Shown in pieces: positions 25,356-35,024 of a stretch of 64,000 nucleotides of DNA. A model generated the notes under the pieces. That model was given only the letters and a program-made list of their open reading frames with translations. It searched no databases and was not told where the DNA came from. Origin of the DNA: Achromobacter anxifer. GTDB lineage: Bacteria; Pseudomonadota; Gammaproteobacteria; Burkholderiales; Burkholderiaceae_B. Every line of letters starts with the position of its first letter. The stretch's first letter is position 1. The stretch lies in contig NZ_CAHLAR010000009.1 in assembly GCF_903652925.1 (NCBI RefSeq), forward strand, positions 186,001-250,000. Reading direction: 5' to 3'. The position numbers and the translations under genes are program-made.

Positions 25356-26339
25356 TTAGCCGCGCGGATGATGCGCCGCGTGCAGCGCCTTCAGGCGTTC
25401 GCGCGCGACGTGCGTGTAGATCTGCGTGGTGGAGATGTCGGCGTGGCCCAGCAGCATCTGCACCACGCGCAGGTCGGCGCCATGGTTCAGCAAGTGCGTG
25501 GCGAAGGCGTGCCGCAACACGTGCGGCGACAGCGGCGCGTGCACGTCGGCCAGCACGGCGTACTTCTTCACCAGCTGCCAGAAGGCCTGGCGCGACATGG
25601 CTTCGGCGCGGCCGGTGATGAAAAGCGCGTCGCTCACGCGGCCCGCCGCCAGCTCCGGCCGCCCGGTCTTCAGATAGCGGTCGATCCAGTGCGCGGCCTC
25701 CGCGCCCAGCGGCACCAGCCGGTCCTTGCCGCCCTTGCCCAGCACCACGCGCACCACGCCTTCGTTCAGGCTCACGTCCAGCGTGCGCACGCCCACCAGT
25801 TCGGACACGCGCAGGCCGGTGGCGTACAGCGTTTCCAGCATGGCGCGGTCGCGCAGGCCGCGGGCCTGCTCCAGATCCGGCGCCCGCAACAACGCGTCCA
25901 CCTGCTGCTCGGACAGGGTCTTGGGCATGCGCGGCGGCTGCTTGGCGGCGATCAGGGTCAGGCAGGGATCGCGTTCGGCGCGATGTTCTCGCAGGGCCCA
26001 GGCATAGAAACGGCGCAGCGCGGCCAGCCGGCGGTTGGCGGTGGTGGCGCGGGTTTCTTCGTGGCGGAAGGCGAACCAGGCTTCGATGTCGGCCTTGCCG
26101 GCGTCGCGCAAGGGCTTGGCGGGTCCGGCGGGCAGCGCCTGCGCCTGCGCGGCGTCGCCATGGCGGTCGGCCATCTCGCGCGCATAGGCTTCCGGGTCTT
26201 CCAGCCAGCGGGCGAAGCCGGTCAGGTCGCGCCGGTAGGCGGCCAGGGTGTTGGCCGAGAGGCCGTCCTCGAGCCAGACGGCGTCGATGAAGGCGTCGAT
26301 ATCGGCCTGGGATTCAAGCGGCGGGCGGGTTGCGGGCAT
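25356..26339 (-). CDS. xerD: Site-specific tyrosine recombinase XerD
   Basis: A 327-residue recombinase with the full catalytic set R177 (TGLRVSEL), K205 (GKGGKDR), H273 and R276 (SPHVLRHAFATHLL), H299 (LLGHADISTTQIYTH) and nucleophile Y308. It acts with XerC at the dif site to resolve chromosome dimers. The N-terminal SAM-like domain carries an insert (about 50-80) relative to E. coli XerD. Position among chromosomal genes with no mobile-element context argues for the housekeeping enzyme. Confidence 0.92.
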   Translation of the reverse strand: MPATRPPLESQADIDAFIDAVWLEDGLSANTLAAYRRDLTGFARWLEDPEAYAREMADRHGDAAQAQALPAGPAKPLRDAGKADIEAWFAFRHEETRATTANRRLAALRRFYAWALREHRAERDPCLTLIAAKQPPRMPKTLSEQQVDALLRAPDLEQARGLRDRAMLETLYATGLRVSELVGVRTLDVSLNEGVVRVVLGKGGKDRLVPLGAEAAHWIDRYLKTGRPELAAGRVSDALFITGRAEAMSRQAFWQLVKKYAVLADVHAPLSPHVLRHAFATHLLNHGADLRVVQMLLGHADISTTQIYTHVARERLKALHAAHHPRG

Positions 26340-26354
26340 GCCTGATTCTACGGC

Positions 26355-27260
26355 TCAGCGTTCGCCCACGCCCGCGGCGGCCGACTTCAGCCAGCTCTCG
26401 AACAGCTTCAAGGCCTCGGAGCGCTCGCTGCGCAGCGGATAGCCGAAGTAATAGCCCTGGCTGACCGCCAGCGACTGCGGCACGGGCATCACCAGCGTGC
26501 CCTGGTCCAGCGCGGGCTGGGCCAGGAAGCGCGGCATCAGCCCCACGCCCAGCCCGGCCTGCACGGCGGCCATCACCATGGTGAAGAGTTCGTAGCGCGG
26601 CCCGCCCGCGGCCTGCGGACCGTACAGATGGCTGTTGGCGCCGTACCACTGGCGCCAGGCGTCCGGGCGCGAGGCCAGGTGCAGGTGCGTCATGCCGGAC
26701 AGCGCGCTAACGCCGGGATCCGGCGTGCGCCTGGCCAACTCCGGCGCGCATACCGGCACCAGTTCACGCTCGGGGAACAGCAACACGCCCTGGGTGCCGG
26801 GCCACAATCCGTCGCCGTGATACAGCGCGCCATCGAAGGGCTGGTCCTTGAACTGGAACGGCAGCGTGCGCACCGACAGGCTGACCGTGATGTCGCCATG
26901 TTCCCGCTGGAAGTCCGCCAGGCGCGGTATCAACCAGGTGGTCGCCAGCGTGGGCACCACGGCAATGTGGATGCTGCGGCCCATGCCGGTGCGGCTGACC
27001 AGGCCAAAGGTGTCCTTTTCGATCTGGTCCAGGTGGTGGCGGATGCGGCCGGCGTATTCCGCCCCGTGGTCGGTCAGCACGATGCGCCGGCGCACCCGCG
27101 TGAACAGCTGCACGCCCAGGCGCGCCTCCAGGCTGGCCACCTGCCGGTAGACCGCGCTGTGGGTCAGGGACAGTTCCTCGGCCGCGCGGGAAAAGCTGCC
27201 CAGGCGGGCCGAAGCTTCAAACGCCTGCAGGGCGCTCAGGTTGGGGATGCCGTTTCTCAT
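26355..27260 (-). CDS. LysR family transcriptional regulator (GcvA-like)
   Basis: A 301-residue regulator. The N-terminal helix-turn-helix is NLSALQAFEASARLGSFSRAAEELSLTHSAVYRQV, the GcvA/AmpR-type start, followed by the periplasmic-binding-like effector domain. It is divergent from the ThDP-enzyme gene across a 169-bp AT-rich spacer with an inverted repeat, so it most likely regulates that gene and itself. xerD follows 15 bp downstream and may receive readthrough. Effector unknown. Confidence 0.92.
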   Translation of the reverse strand: MRNGIPNLSALQAFEASARLGSFSRAAEELSLTHSAVYRQVASLEARLGVQLFTRVRRRIVLTDHGAEYAGRIRHHLDQIEKDTFGLVSRTGMGRSIHIAVVPTLATTWLIPRLADFQREHGDITVSLSVRTLPFQFKDQPFDGALYHGDGLWPGTQGVLLFPERELVPVCAPELARRTPDPGVSALSGMTHLHLASRPDAWRQWYGANSHLYGPQAAGGPRYELFTMVMAAVQAGLGVGLMPRFLAQPALDQGTLVMPVPQSLAVSQGYYFGYPLRSERSEALKLFESWLKSAAAGVGER

Positions 27261-27362
27261 GGAGCGGGAACCGGTACTGCCGGCCGGGCGGCGCCGCCTT
27301 CAGGGGCGTGGCGCTTGCCGCGGCGCAACATGACAGGTCGTGCCGGTGGGTCAATAGATTGT

Positions 27363-27379
27363 GCAATTTTATCAATTGC
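27363..27379. promoter_or_regulatory. Inverted repeat in the LysR/ThDP-enzyme divergent promoter
   Basis: GCAATT-TTATC-AATTGC, a 6-bp-arm palindrome with a 5-base centre, flanked by a direct repeat of TTGTGC at about 22-bp spacing. It lies in the only AT-rich part of the divergent region and fits a LysR-type (T-N11-A) operator. Confidence 0.5.
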
Positions 27380-27429
27380 CTTGTGCGATCAAGGAACATT
27401 ATGCTCGGATGTCCTAATCTCGGCTCATC

Positions 27430-29127
27430 ATGACTACCACCCCCATGTCCCAGCAAGAATCCCGTCTCGGCGGACACATCCTGGTCGACCAGTTGGTTGC
27501 GCAGGGTGTCAAACACGTTTTCTGCGTTCCCGGCGAAAGCTATCTGGCGGTGCTGGACGGCCTGCACGATGCGGATATCAAGGTCACGGTGTGCCGCCAG
27601 GAAGGCGGCGCGGCCATGATGGCCGACGCCCACGGCAAGCTGACCGGCGAGCCCGGCATCTGCATGGTGACCCGCGGCCCGGGCGCGTCCAACGCGCTGG
27701 CCGGCGTGCACATCGCCAAGCAGGACTCCACTCCCCTGATCCTCTTCGTCGGCCAGATCGAGCGCGGCATGCGCGAACGCGAAGCCTTCCAGGAAATGGA
27801 CTACCGCGCCGTGTTCGGCACGCAGGCCAAGTGGGTCACCGAGATCGACCAGGTCGAACGCATCCCCGAACTGGTTTCGCGCGCCTTCCATATCGCCACC
27901 TCGGGCCGTCCCGGCCCGGTCGTGATCGCCCTGCCCGAAGACATGCTGGTCGAAGCCGCCAAGGTGGCCGACGCGCCGCGTTATGAAGCCATCGATTCCG
28001 CGCCCACGGCCGGCCAGCTGGCCGACCTGGAAAAGCTGCTGGCCGAGGCCAAGAACCCGGTCGCCATCCTGGGCGGCACCCGCTGGGATGCCCGCGCGGT
28101 CCAGCAGTTCGCCGATTTCGCGCAGCGCCACGCGCTGCCCACGGCCGTGTCCTTCCGCCGCCAGATGCTGTTCCCGGCCGACCACCCCTGCTTCATCGGC
28201 GACGTGGGCCTGGGTATCAACCCAGCGCTGCTCAAGCGTGTCGCCGATGCGGACCTGATCCTGCTGGTGGGCGGCCGCATGTCGGAAAACCCCAGCCAGG
28301 CCTACACCCTGCTGGACATCCCGGTGCCCAAGCAGAAGCTGGTGCACGTGCATCCCGATTCCGCCGAACTGGCGCGCGTCTACCGCCCCACCCTGGCCAT
28401 CAACACCTCGCCCGCCGCCTTCGCGCAAGCGCTGGCCGGGCTGAAGGCGCCGGCCCAGCCCGCCTGGGCCGCGGGCACGCAGGCGATGCGCGAGTCGTAC
28501 CTGAAGTGGAGCGACCCCAGCGCCATCACGACGCCGGGCGCGCTGCAGATGGGCCAGGTCATGGCCTACCTGGAAAAGACCCTGCCGGCCGACGCCATCA
28601 TGACCAACGGCGCCGGCAACTACGCCACCTGGCTGCACCGCTTCCATCGCTTCACCCGCTACGGCACGCAATTGGCCCCCACTTCGGGCTCCATGGGCTA
28701 CGGCCTGCCCGCCGCCGTGGGCGCCAAGCGCGTATCGCCGGACAAGACCGTGGTCTGCTTCGCCGGCGACGGCTGCTTCCTGATGCACGGTCAGGAATTC
28801 GCGACCGCGGTGCAGTACGACCTGCCCATCATCGTGGTGCTGGTGGACAACGGCATGTACGGCACGATCCGCATGCACCAGGAAAAGCACTACCCCGGCC
28901 GCATTTCCGCGACCGAGCTGAAGAATCCGGATTTCGCCGACTACGCGCGCGCCTTTGGCGGCCACGGCGAACGCGTCGAGACCACCGAGCAATTCGGCCC
29001 GGCCTTCGAACGCGCCCTGGCCAGCGGCAAGCCGGCCATTCTGCACTGCTTCATCGATCCGGAAACCATCACCCCGGGCACGACCCTGGAAAAGATCCGC
29101 GACGCAGCGCTCAAGGCGCAGCACTGA
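27430..29127 (+). CDS. Thiamine-diphosphate-dependent enzyme, acetolactate synthase large-subunit-like
   Basis: A 565-residue ThDP enzyme with all three domains. Catalytic Glu58 lies in CRQEGGAAMMADAHGK, MVTRGPGASNALAGVHIA follows, and the ThDP/Mg motif is GDGCFLMHGQEFATAVQ from G446. It resembles ilvB-like and glyoxylate carboligase-like proteins, but no small regulatory subunit gene (ilvH) is adjacent. This argues for a catabolic or decarboxylase role rather than biosynthetic acetolactate synthase. Divergent LysR regulator upstream; a glutaryl-CoA dehydrogenase gene lies 113 bp downstream. Confidence 0.85.
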   Translation: MTTTPMSQQESRLGGHILVDQLVAQGVKHVFCVPGESYLAVLDGLHDADIKVTVCRQEGGAAMMADAHGKLTGEPGICMVTRGPGASNALAGVHIAKQDSTPLILFVGQIERGMREREAFQEMDYRAVFGTQAKWVTEIDQVERIPELVSRAFHIATSGRPGPVVIALPEDMLVEAAKVADAPRYEAIDSAPTAGQLADLEKLLAEAKNPVAILGGTRWDARAVQQFADFAQRHALPTAVSFRRQMLFPADHPCFIGDVGLGINPALLKRVADADLILLVGGRMSENPSQAYTLLDIPVPKQKLVHVHPDSAELARVYRPTLAINTSPAAFAQALAGLKAPAQPAWAAGTQAMRESYLKWSDPSAITTPGALQMGQVMAYLEKTLPADAIMTNGAGNYATWLHRFHRFTRYGTQLAPTSGSMGYGLPAAVGAKRVSPDKTVVCFAGDGCFLMHGQEFATAVQYDLPIIVVLVDNGMYGTIRMHQEKHYPGRISATELKNPDFADYARAFGGHGERVETTEQFGPAFERALASGKPAILHCFIDPETITPGTTLEKIRDAALKAQH

Positions 29128-29240
29128 CGGCGAGACGGAACGGCGGCGCCCCGCGCCGGCCGTTCCATTCGCCGCTTGCCGCCCGAATTATTTTAGGTTT
29201 AAACTTTCTAGCATTCCGAAATCCATAGCGGAGACCCAGC

Positions 29241-30434
29241 ATGTCCTCGAATCCTTCCTTTCACTGGCAAGACCCCCTGTTGCTGGACCAGCAACTGACC
29301 GAAGAAGAACGCATGGTGCGCGACGCCGCCCTGGCCTATTCGCAGGACAAGCTCGCCCCGCGCGTGCTGAACGCCTTCCGCAATGAACAGACCGACCCGG
29401 CCATCTTCTCCGAAATGGGCGAACTGGGCCTGCTGGGCGCCACCATCCCCGTCGAATACGGCGGCGCCGGCCTGAACTACGTCAGCTACGGCCTGATCGC
29501 CCGCGAAGTCGAACGCATCGACTCCGGCTATCGCTCCATGATGAGCGTGCAGTCGTCCCTGGTGATGGTGCCCATCAACGAATTCGGCAGCGAAGAGCAG
29601 AAGAAGAAGTACCTGCCCAAGCTGGCTCGCGGCGAGTGGATCGGCTGCTTCGGCCTGACCGAACCCAACCACGGTTCCGACCCCGGCGGCATGGAAACCC
29701 GCGCCGTCAAGACGTCCGACGGCTACAAGATTTCCGGCAACAAGATGTGGATCACCAACTCCCCCATCGCCGACGTGTTCGTGGTGTGGGCCAAGTGCGT
29801 CGGCGGCGACTTCGACGGCAAGATCCGCGGCTTCATCCTGGACAAGGGCATGAAGGGCCTGTCCGCCCCCGCCATCCACGGCAAGGTCGGCCTGCGCGCC
29901 TCGATCACCGGCGAAATCGTCATGGACGAAGTGGAAGTGTCCGCCGACCAGATGATGCCGGGCGTGTCCGGCCTGAAGGGTCCGTTCACCTGCCTGAACT
30001 CCGCCCGCTACGGCATCGCCTGGGGCGCTGTCGGCGCCGCCGAAGCCTGCTGGCACACCGCCCGCCAGTACACCCTGGACCGTAAGCAGTTCGGCCGCCC
30101 CCTGGCCGCCAACCAGCTGATCCAGAAGAAGCTGGCCGACATGCAGACCGAAATCACGCTGGCCCTGCAAGGCTGCCTGCGCCTGGGCCGCATGAAGGAC
30201 GAAGGCACCGCTGCCGTCGAAATCACCTCCATCATGAAGCGCAACTCCTGCGGCAAGGCGCTGGACATCGCCCGCCTGGCGCGCGACATGCTCGGCGGAA
30301 ACGGCATCTCCGACGAGTTCGGCGTGGCCCGCCACCTGGTGAACCTGGAAGTGGTCAACACCTACGAAGGCACCCACGACGTGCACGCCCTGATCCTGGG
30401 CCGTGCGCAGACCGGCATCCAGGCTTTCTATTGA
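29241..30434 (+). CDS. gcdH: Glutaryl-CoA dehydrogenase
   Basis: A 397-residue acyl-CoA dehydrogenase. [20 protein letters not shown] places the catalytic base at Glu376 exactly as in glutaryl-CoA dehydrogenases, and [13 protein letters not shown] contains the Arg that binds the glutaryl carboxylate. It converts glutaryl-CoA to crotonyl-CoA and CO2 with FAD, at the end of lysine, tryptophan or aromatic degradation. The ATG is preceded by GGAGA. Followed by a strong terminator; monocistronic. Confidence 0.95.
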   Translation: MSSNPSFHWQDPLLLDQQLTEEERMVRDAALAYSQDKLAPRVLNAFRNEQTDPAIFSEMGELGLLGATIPVEYGGAGLNYVSYGLIAREVERIDSGYRSMMSVQSSLVMVPINEFGSEEQKKKYLPKLARGEWIGCFGLTEPNHGSDPGGMETRAVKTSDGYKISGNKMWITNSPIADVFVVWAKCVGGDFDGKIRGFILDKGMKGLSAPAIHGKVGLRASITGEIVMDEVEVSADQMMPGVSGLKGPFTCLNSARYGIAWGAVGAAEACWHTARQYTLDRKQFGRPLAANQLIQKKLADMQTEITLALQGCLRLGRMKDEGTAAVEITSIMKRNSCGKALDIARLARDMLGGNGISDEFGVARHLVNLEVVNTYEGTHDVHALILGRAQTGIQAFY

Positions 30435-30454
30435 TCGCCTGATCCGCTGCAAGC

Positions 30455-30489
30455 AAAAGGCCGCCCCTCGCTCGGGGCGGCTTTTTTTT
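30455..30489 (+). terminator. Rho-independent terminator after gcdH
   Basis: GCCGCCCC-TCGCT-CGGGGCGGC stem-loop preceded by AAAA and followed by eight Ts, 20 bp after the stop. Confidence 0.93.
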
Positions 30490-30659
30490 GCCCGGCGCCA
30501 TACGCCTGCCCATGCCATCCGGGCATTGCCGTAAGCCCGTATAGGCGCGCCCTTGCACTCGCCTTACGCTTTGCGGCATCGGCCAGACACAGGCCCGGGC
30601 GCCATCGCACCGTCCCGCGTGTCCCGACCAGGTTTCCCTCACACGACCAGGAGTCGCGC

Positions 30660-31646
30660 ATGCAAGGCAACGCGTTCACCCGCCTGAGCACAGGCATCGC
30701 CATGGCGTTTCTCGCCCATGGCGCCTATGCCGCCACCACCCTCACCATGACCACCGAATACCCGGCCACGTCCATGCCGGGCCAGGGAGTGTCCACCTTC
30801 GCCGAACTGGTGCGCGCCAAGACGGCCGGGGGTGTGATCATCGACGCCAGCTACGACGCGGCCAAGGGCATCAAGTCGGGCGACATGATCGATGCGGTGG
30901 AAGCGCGCAAGGTGGACGCGGGCGATGCCTTCGCGGGCGCGCTGGCCACCAAGTATCCCTTGTTCGGCGTGTCGTCCCTGCCCTTCCTGGCGGACTCCCT
31001 GTCCAAGGCCCGCAACCTCAACAAGGCCGCCCGGCCCGCCTACGAAAAGCTGCTGGCGGCGCACGGCCAGAAGCTGCTCTACACCACGCCGTGGCCGGCT
31101 TCAGGCATCTGGTCCAAGCAGAAGCTCGACAGCGTCGCAGTCTTGAAGGGCCTGAGCATCCGCACCTACGACGCGACCTCGCAGGACGTGATGCAGAAGG
31201 CCGGCGCCCAGGCGCGCAACATCTCCTTCGCGGATGCGATGCCGCTGATCGCCTCGGGCGAGGTGAACGCGGTGCTGTCGTCGGGCGACGGCGGCGCGGG
31301 CCGCAAGCTGTGGGAACACCTGCCCCACTTCGCCGAGATCAACTACGCCATGCCGATCTCGGTGGCGACCATGAACCTGCAAGCCTACAAGGCCCTGGAC
31401 GCGCGCACGCGCCGCGCCATCGACCAGGCTGCGGCGCAGACGGAAACCGAGCAATGGAAGCGCATCGACGGACGTTTGCAGCAGAACTACGCCAACATGC
31501 GCAAGAACGGCGTGGCGATCAATACGTCCGTGCCCTTGCCCGTGCGCAAGGCCTTGAAGGATGCGGCGGCGGACTCGGTGAATGCGTGGAAGGCGGCAGC
31601 CGGTCCCGACGCGGCCGCCATTCTCAAGCAGGCGGCCAAGCGCTGA
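30660..31646 (+). CDS. TRAP transporter solute-binding protein (DctP family), orphan
   Basis: A 328-residue periplasmic protein with signal peptide (MQGNAFTRLSTGIAMAFLAHGAYA) and a DctP-type body, including GDMIDAVEARKVDAGDAFAG and LSIRTYDATSQDVMQKAGAQARNISFADAMPLIASGEVNAVLSS. This second block corresponds to the substrate-binding region with the conserved Arg of carboxylate ligands (IRTYD). No DctQ/DctM permease genes are nearby, so it must work with a distant system or be a receptor. GGAG lies upstream of the ATG. Confidence 0.85.
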   Translation: MQGNAFTRLSTGIAMAFLAHGAYAATTLTMTTEYPATSMPGQGVSTFAELVRAKTAGGVIIDASYDAAKGIKSGDMIDAVEARKVDAGDAFAGALATKYPLFGVSSLPFLADSLSKARNLNKAARPAYEKLLAAHGQKLLYTTPWPASGIWSKQKLDSVAVLKGLSIRTYDATSQDVMQKAGAQARNISFADAMPLIASGEVNAVLSSGDGGAGRKLWEHLPHFAEINYAMPISVATMNLQAYKALDARTRRAIDQAAAQTETEQWKRIDGRLQQNYANMRKNGVAINTSVPLPVRKALKDAAADSVNAWKAAAGPDAAAILKQAAKR

Positions 31647-31650
31647 CGCC

Positions 31651-31684
31651 GAGGGCCCGCGAACTCGGGCGCGGGCCTCGGCCA
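31651..31684. terminator. Hairpin between the TRAP binding protein and MaoC-like genes
   Basis: GCCGAGGGCCCGCG and CGCGGGCCTCGGC pair over 13 bp with an 8-base loop, between two convergent genes. There is no U tract on either side, so it is a weak or rho-assisted terminator. Confidence 0.5.
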
Positions 31685-31730
31685 TGCGCCCAGTTCGCGG
31701 ACCAAAGCCTCAGACTGCGGCCCGCAAATC

Positions 31731-32174
31731 TCAGTTGTCGCCGGAAAGGTCGAATAGGCTGGTCGCGTCCAGCTCCAGCACGCCTTCGTCGTGCTGGTTC
31801 AGGACCGTCCAGGCCCAGGTGATGATGCCCAGGTCCGGGCGCGACGAGGACGTGCGCACGCCCTGCACGCGCGCTTCCAGACGCAGCGTGTCGCCGGGGC
31901 GCACGGGCGTGCGCCAGCGCACCTCGCCCAAGCCGGGCGAGCCGAAGGATTCGGAGTCGTGCAGGGCCGCGTCCACGGCCATGCGCATGGCCAGCGCGCA
32001 GGTGTGCCAGCCGCTGGCGATCAGCCCGCCCCAGCGGCCTTCGGCGGCGCGCTTGACGTCGGTGTGGAACCACTGGGGATCGAACTTGCGTGCGAACTCC
32101 AGGATCTCGGGTTCCGTCACGGTGACGGGACCGCCCTTGATGACCATGCCGTCCTTGAACTCGGCGAACTTCAT
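31731..32174 (-). CDS. MaoC-like hot-dog fold dehydratase
   Basis: A 147-residue MaoC-type protein. The segment DPQWFHTDVKRAAEGRWGGLIASGWHT carries the Asp-x(4)-His dyad of R-specific enoyl-CoA hydratases and ends in the usual GLIASGWHT. It is the last gene downstream of boxC-boxB-boxA (69 bp gap after boxA) and may hydrate an enoyl-CoA intermediate of benzoyl-CoA breakdown. That role is inferred from position only. Confidence 0.85.
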   Translation of the reverse strand: MKFAEFKDGMVIKGGPVTVTEPEILEFARKFDPQWFHTDVKRAAEGRWGGLIASGWHTCALAMRMAVDAALHDSESFGSPGLGEVRWRTPVRPGDTLRLEARVQGVRTSSSRPDLGIITWAWTVLNQHDEGVLELDATSLFDLSGDN

Positions 32175-32243
32175 TTTTTAGTTTCCCCCCGCAAATGCAA
32201 TCGGCGCGCCAGTGCGCGCCGATCGCCACGCATGTTTGTGGAT

Positions 32244-33485
32244 TCAGTACGTCTCGAAATGCAGGCGCCCTTCGCGGCGCAACGCATCATGCAGGATAGA
32301 CCAATCCTCGCCCGCTTGCAGCGTCACCTCGCGCAAGGCGTCCAGCACGCCCACCTCCATGCCCTTCAGGCCGCACACGTAGATGCAGGTATTGCGGTCC
32401 GCCAGCAATTCCCGCACCGCGCCCGCGCGGTCGCGGATCAGGTCCTGCACATAGCGCTTGGGCTGTCCGGCTTCGCGCGACAACGCCAGGTTGATGTCGA
32501 TGAAATCGCGCGGCAGCTTCATCAGCGGCCCGAAGTACGGCAGTTCGCGTTCGGTGCGCGCGCCGAAGAACAGCAGCAGCTTGCCGTTTTCGCCGGTCTC
32601 GATGCGGCGGCGGTAGCGCTCCGTCATGGCGCGCATGGGCGCCGAGCCCGTGCCGGTGCAGATCATGATGAGATTGGCGCGGGGATGGTTCGGCATCAGG
32701 AAGGTATGGCCGAACGGCCCGATGACCTGCACCTTGTCGTTCTTGGCCAGGTCGCACAGGTAATTCGAGCACACGCCATGCGCGGCCGCGCCGGCATGAT
32801 CCTCGGTGACGCGCTTCACCGTCAGCGAAAGATTGTTGTAGCCCGCCCGTTCGCCATCGCGCGGGCTGGCCAGCGAGTACTGGCGCGCATGGTGCGCCCG
32901 CCCCTGCGCATCCACGCCCGGCGGCAGGATGCCGATGGACTGCCCTTCCAGCACTGGAAACGGCAGATCGCCGAAATCGAGCACGATGTGGTGGATGTCG
33001 CTTTCGGTGTCCGCGCCCGTGACGCGGTAATTGCCGACCACCGTGGCCGTCATCGGCGCCTTGTGCGTGTACAGGTTGACGTAGGGATGCGCCGCGGACC
33101 AGGGCGGCACCGTCGCGCCGGGCGCGGCGGACGGTGCAGGCGCCACGGGCTCCGCCGCGGCGGCGGCATCATCATCGCCGACCGGCGCGGCCGCCGCCGA
33201 TTCGGGCAAGGCCTTCTCGCCCGGCAGCTCTTCCCAGCCCAGCTGTTCCTGCACGCCGTAGGCTTCGGCGCGCACCATCAGCCGCCAGTTGTCGATGGCC
33301 CCCGTGGGACAAGGCGGCACGCAGGCCATACAGCCGTTGCAGATCTCGGGATCGACCACATAGTTGTTCGAGTCGTGGGTAATCGCCTTGATCGGACAGG
33401 TTTCTTCGCAGGTATTGCAGCGGATGCAGATCTCGGGATCGATCAGGTGCTGCTTGAGGACTTCTGCTGGTAAGGGAGCGTTCAT
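32244..33485 (-). CDS. boxA: Benzoyl-CoA 2,3-epoxidase reductase component BoxA
   Basis: A 413-residue iron-sulfur flavoprotein that passes electrons from NADPH to BoxB. Two [4Fe-4S] ferredoxin motifs occur at the N-terminus (C20, C23, C26, C30 and C49, C52, C55, C59), then an Ala/Pro linker. A ferredoxin-NADP reductase module follows with [12 protein letters not shown] (FAD) and [16 protein letters not shown] (NADPH). [10 protein letters not shown] is chosen over an ATG five codons upstream, which has GGAG too close for a functional ribosome-binding site. Third gene of boxCBA. Confidence 0.96.
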   Translation of the reverse strand: MNAPLPAEVLKQHLIDPEICIRCNTCEETCPIKAITHDSNNYVVDPEICNGCMACVPPCPTGAIDNWRLMVRAEAYGVQEQLGWEELPGEKALPESAAAAPVGDDDAAAAAEPVAPAPSAAPGATVPPWSAAHPYVNLYTHKAPMTATVVGNYRVTGADTESDIHHIVLDFGDLPFPVLEGQSIGILPPGVDAQGRAHHARQYSLASPRDGERAGYNNLSLTVKRVTEDHAGAAAHGVCSNYLCDLAKNDKVQVIGPFGHTFLMPNHPRANLIMICTGTGSAPMRAMTERYRRRIETGENGKLLLFFGARTERELPYFGPLMKLPRDFIDINLALSREAGQPKRYVQDLIRDRAGAVRELLADRNTCIYVCGLKGMEVGVLDALREVTLQAGEDWSILHDALRREGRLHFETY

Positions 33486-33539
33486 CTCGGTCTTCCCCAT
33501 GCTCCGGTAGGCGGCCGCGCACGCGGCCGCCGCCCCGCT

Positions 33540-34967
33540 TTAGTTGAAACGGACGTAGTCGAAATTCACCGGCTGGCGGTTGACGCCCATGACCGGCGGC
33601 GCGATCCAGTTGGCGAACTTGCCCGGCTCGGTGACGCGCCCCATCAGCGACGCAACGAAGGCGCGGTCCTCCGGCGTCGGCAGCCATTTGTGGCTGTTGG
33701 CCTGCCATTGCGATTCGGAGAGGATCTCGCCTTCGGGCGACATGCGGATGCCGGCCAGCGTACCGATCTGGCGGTTGAAGGCCTTATGCGGCACCTGCAG
33801 CCGGAACGGCAGGCCGCTCTTTTCGATCACCTTGTTCCAACGCCCGATGCCGGCCACCGAATCGCGGATGAAGTCGTCGCGCAGCACTTCGTTCAGGGCG
33901 TTGAGCATCGGCACCTCGATCTCGCGCAGCTTGCCGCCTTCCACGGTCAGCACGCGGTAGATGTCGTTCTTCAGCTGATGGTCGTCGGTGCGCTTGCTTT
34001 CTTCATAGCGGCCCTTCAGGCCTGAGCCGTAGAAAATGGCGGCATTGGACGATTGGTCCGCACCGAACAGGTCGATGGTGACGCTGTAGTGGAAGTTCAG
34101 GTAGCGCTGGATCGTGGGCAGGTCGATCACGCCGGCCGCGCGCACCGCTTGCGGCTCATCGGTCTTCAACTGGTTCATGACCTCGCAGGTGCGCTGGATG
34201 ACGCGCGAAATGCCGGACTCGCCCACGAACATGTGGTGCGCTTCCTCGGTCAGCATGAACTTGGTGGTGCGCGCCAGCGGATCGAAGCTGGACTCCGCCA
34301 GCGCGCACAGCTGGAACTTGCCGTCGCGGTCGGTGAAGTAGGTGAACATGTAGAAGGCCAGCCAGTCGGGCGTCTTCTCGTTGAACGCGCCCAGGATGCG
34401 CGGATTGTCGGAATCCCCCGAGCTGCGCTGCAAGAGCGCGTCGGCCTCTTCGCGGCCGTCGCGGCCGAAGTAGCGGTGCAGCAGGTAGACCATGGCCCAC
34501 AGGTGGCGCCCTTCCTCGACGTTGATCTGGAACAGGTTGCGCAGGTCGTACTGCGAGGGCGCGGTCAGGCCCAGGTGACGCTGCTGCTCGATCGAGGCCG
34601 GCTCGGTATCGCCCTGCGTGACGATGATGCGGCGCAGGTTGGCACGGTGCTCGCCCGGTACGTCCTGCCACACGTCGCGGCCCATGTTCTCGCCGAAATG
34701 GATCTTGCGCTGCCCGTCCTGCGGCGCCAGGAATATGCCCCAGCGGTAGTCCGGCATCTTGACGTGGTCGAAGTGCGCCCAGCCGTCGGGCTGCACGCTG
34801 ACCGCCGTGCGCAGGTAGACGTCGAAGCCATGGGAGCCGTCGGGCCCCATGTCCTGCCACCACTGCAGGTAGTTGGGCTGCCAGTGCTCCAGCGCGCGCT
34901 GCAAGGTGCGGTCGCCGGACAGGTTGACGTTATTGGGGATCTTGTCGCTGTAGTTGATTCCAGACAT
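33540..34967 (-). CDS. boxB: Benzoyl-CoA 2,3-epoxidase oxygenase component BoxB
   Basis: A 475-residue di-iron oxygenase that epoxidises benzoyl-CoA with O2. Two ExxH motifs are present: EEGRH (E152, H155) and EEAHH (E242, H245). E122 and D213 sit where the remaining ligands of the Azoarcus enzyme would fall with a constant two-residue offset (from memory of that structure). All six di-iron ligands therefore appear intact. Spacing to boxC is 57 bp and to boxA 54 bp, consistent with one operon. Confidence 0.97.
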   Translation of the reverse strand: MSGINYSDKIPNNVNLSGDRTLQRALEHWQPNYLQWWQDMGPDGSHGFDVYLRTAVSVQPDGWAHFDHVKMPDYRWGIFLAPQDGQRKIHFGENMGRDVWQDVPGEHRANLRRIIVTQGDTEPASIEQQRHLGLTAPSQYDLRNLFQINVEEGRHLWAMVYLLHRYFGRDGREEADALLQRSSGDSDNPRILGAFNEKTPDWLAFYMFTYFTDRDGKFQLCALAESSFDPLARTTKFMLTEEAHHMFVGESGISRVIQRTCEVMNQLKTDEPQAVRAAGVIDLPTIQRYLNFHYSVTIDLFGADQSSNAAIFYGSGLKGRYEESKRTDDHQLKNDIYRVLTVEGGKLREIEVPMLNALNEVLRDDFIRDSVAGIGRWNKVIEKSGLPFRLQVPHKAFNRQIGTLAGIRMSPEGEILSESQWQANSHKWLPTPEDRAFVASLMGRVTEPGKFANWIAPPVMGVNRQPVNFDYVRFN

Positions 34968-35024
34968 GTCTCGCTCCTGTTCCTTGGGTGGGCCGCATTC
35001 ACGCGGCGCGGTATCGCGGGGCCG

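Noticed and set aside
20577-26339. Integrated element between tRNA-Arg and the tyrosine recombinase gene
   Set aside because: The recombinase is the housekeeping XerD type and lies 5 kb away among ordinary genes. No repeat of the tRNA 3' end or phage/plasmid gene was found.
27430-29127. Biosynthetic acetolactate synthase (ilvB)
   Set aside because: No ilvH or ilvC follows, and it has its own divergent LysR regulator. Kept as an acetolactate-synthase-like ThDP enzyme without a gene symbol.
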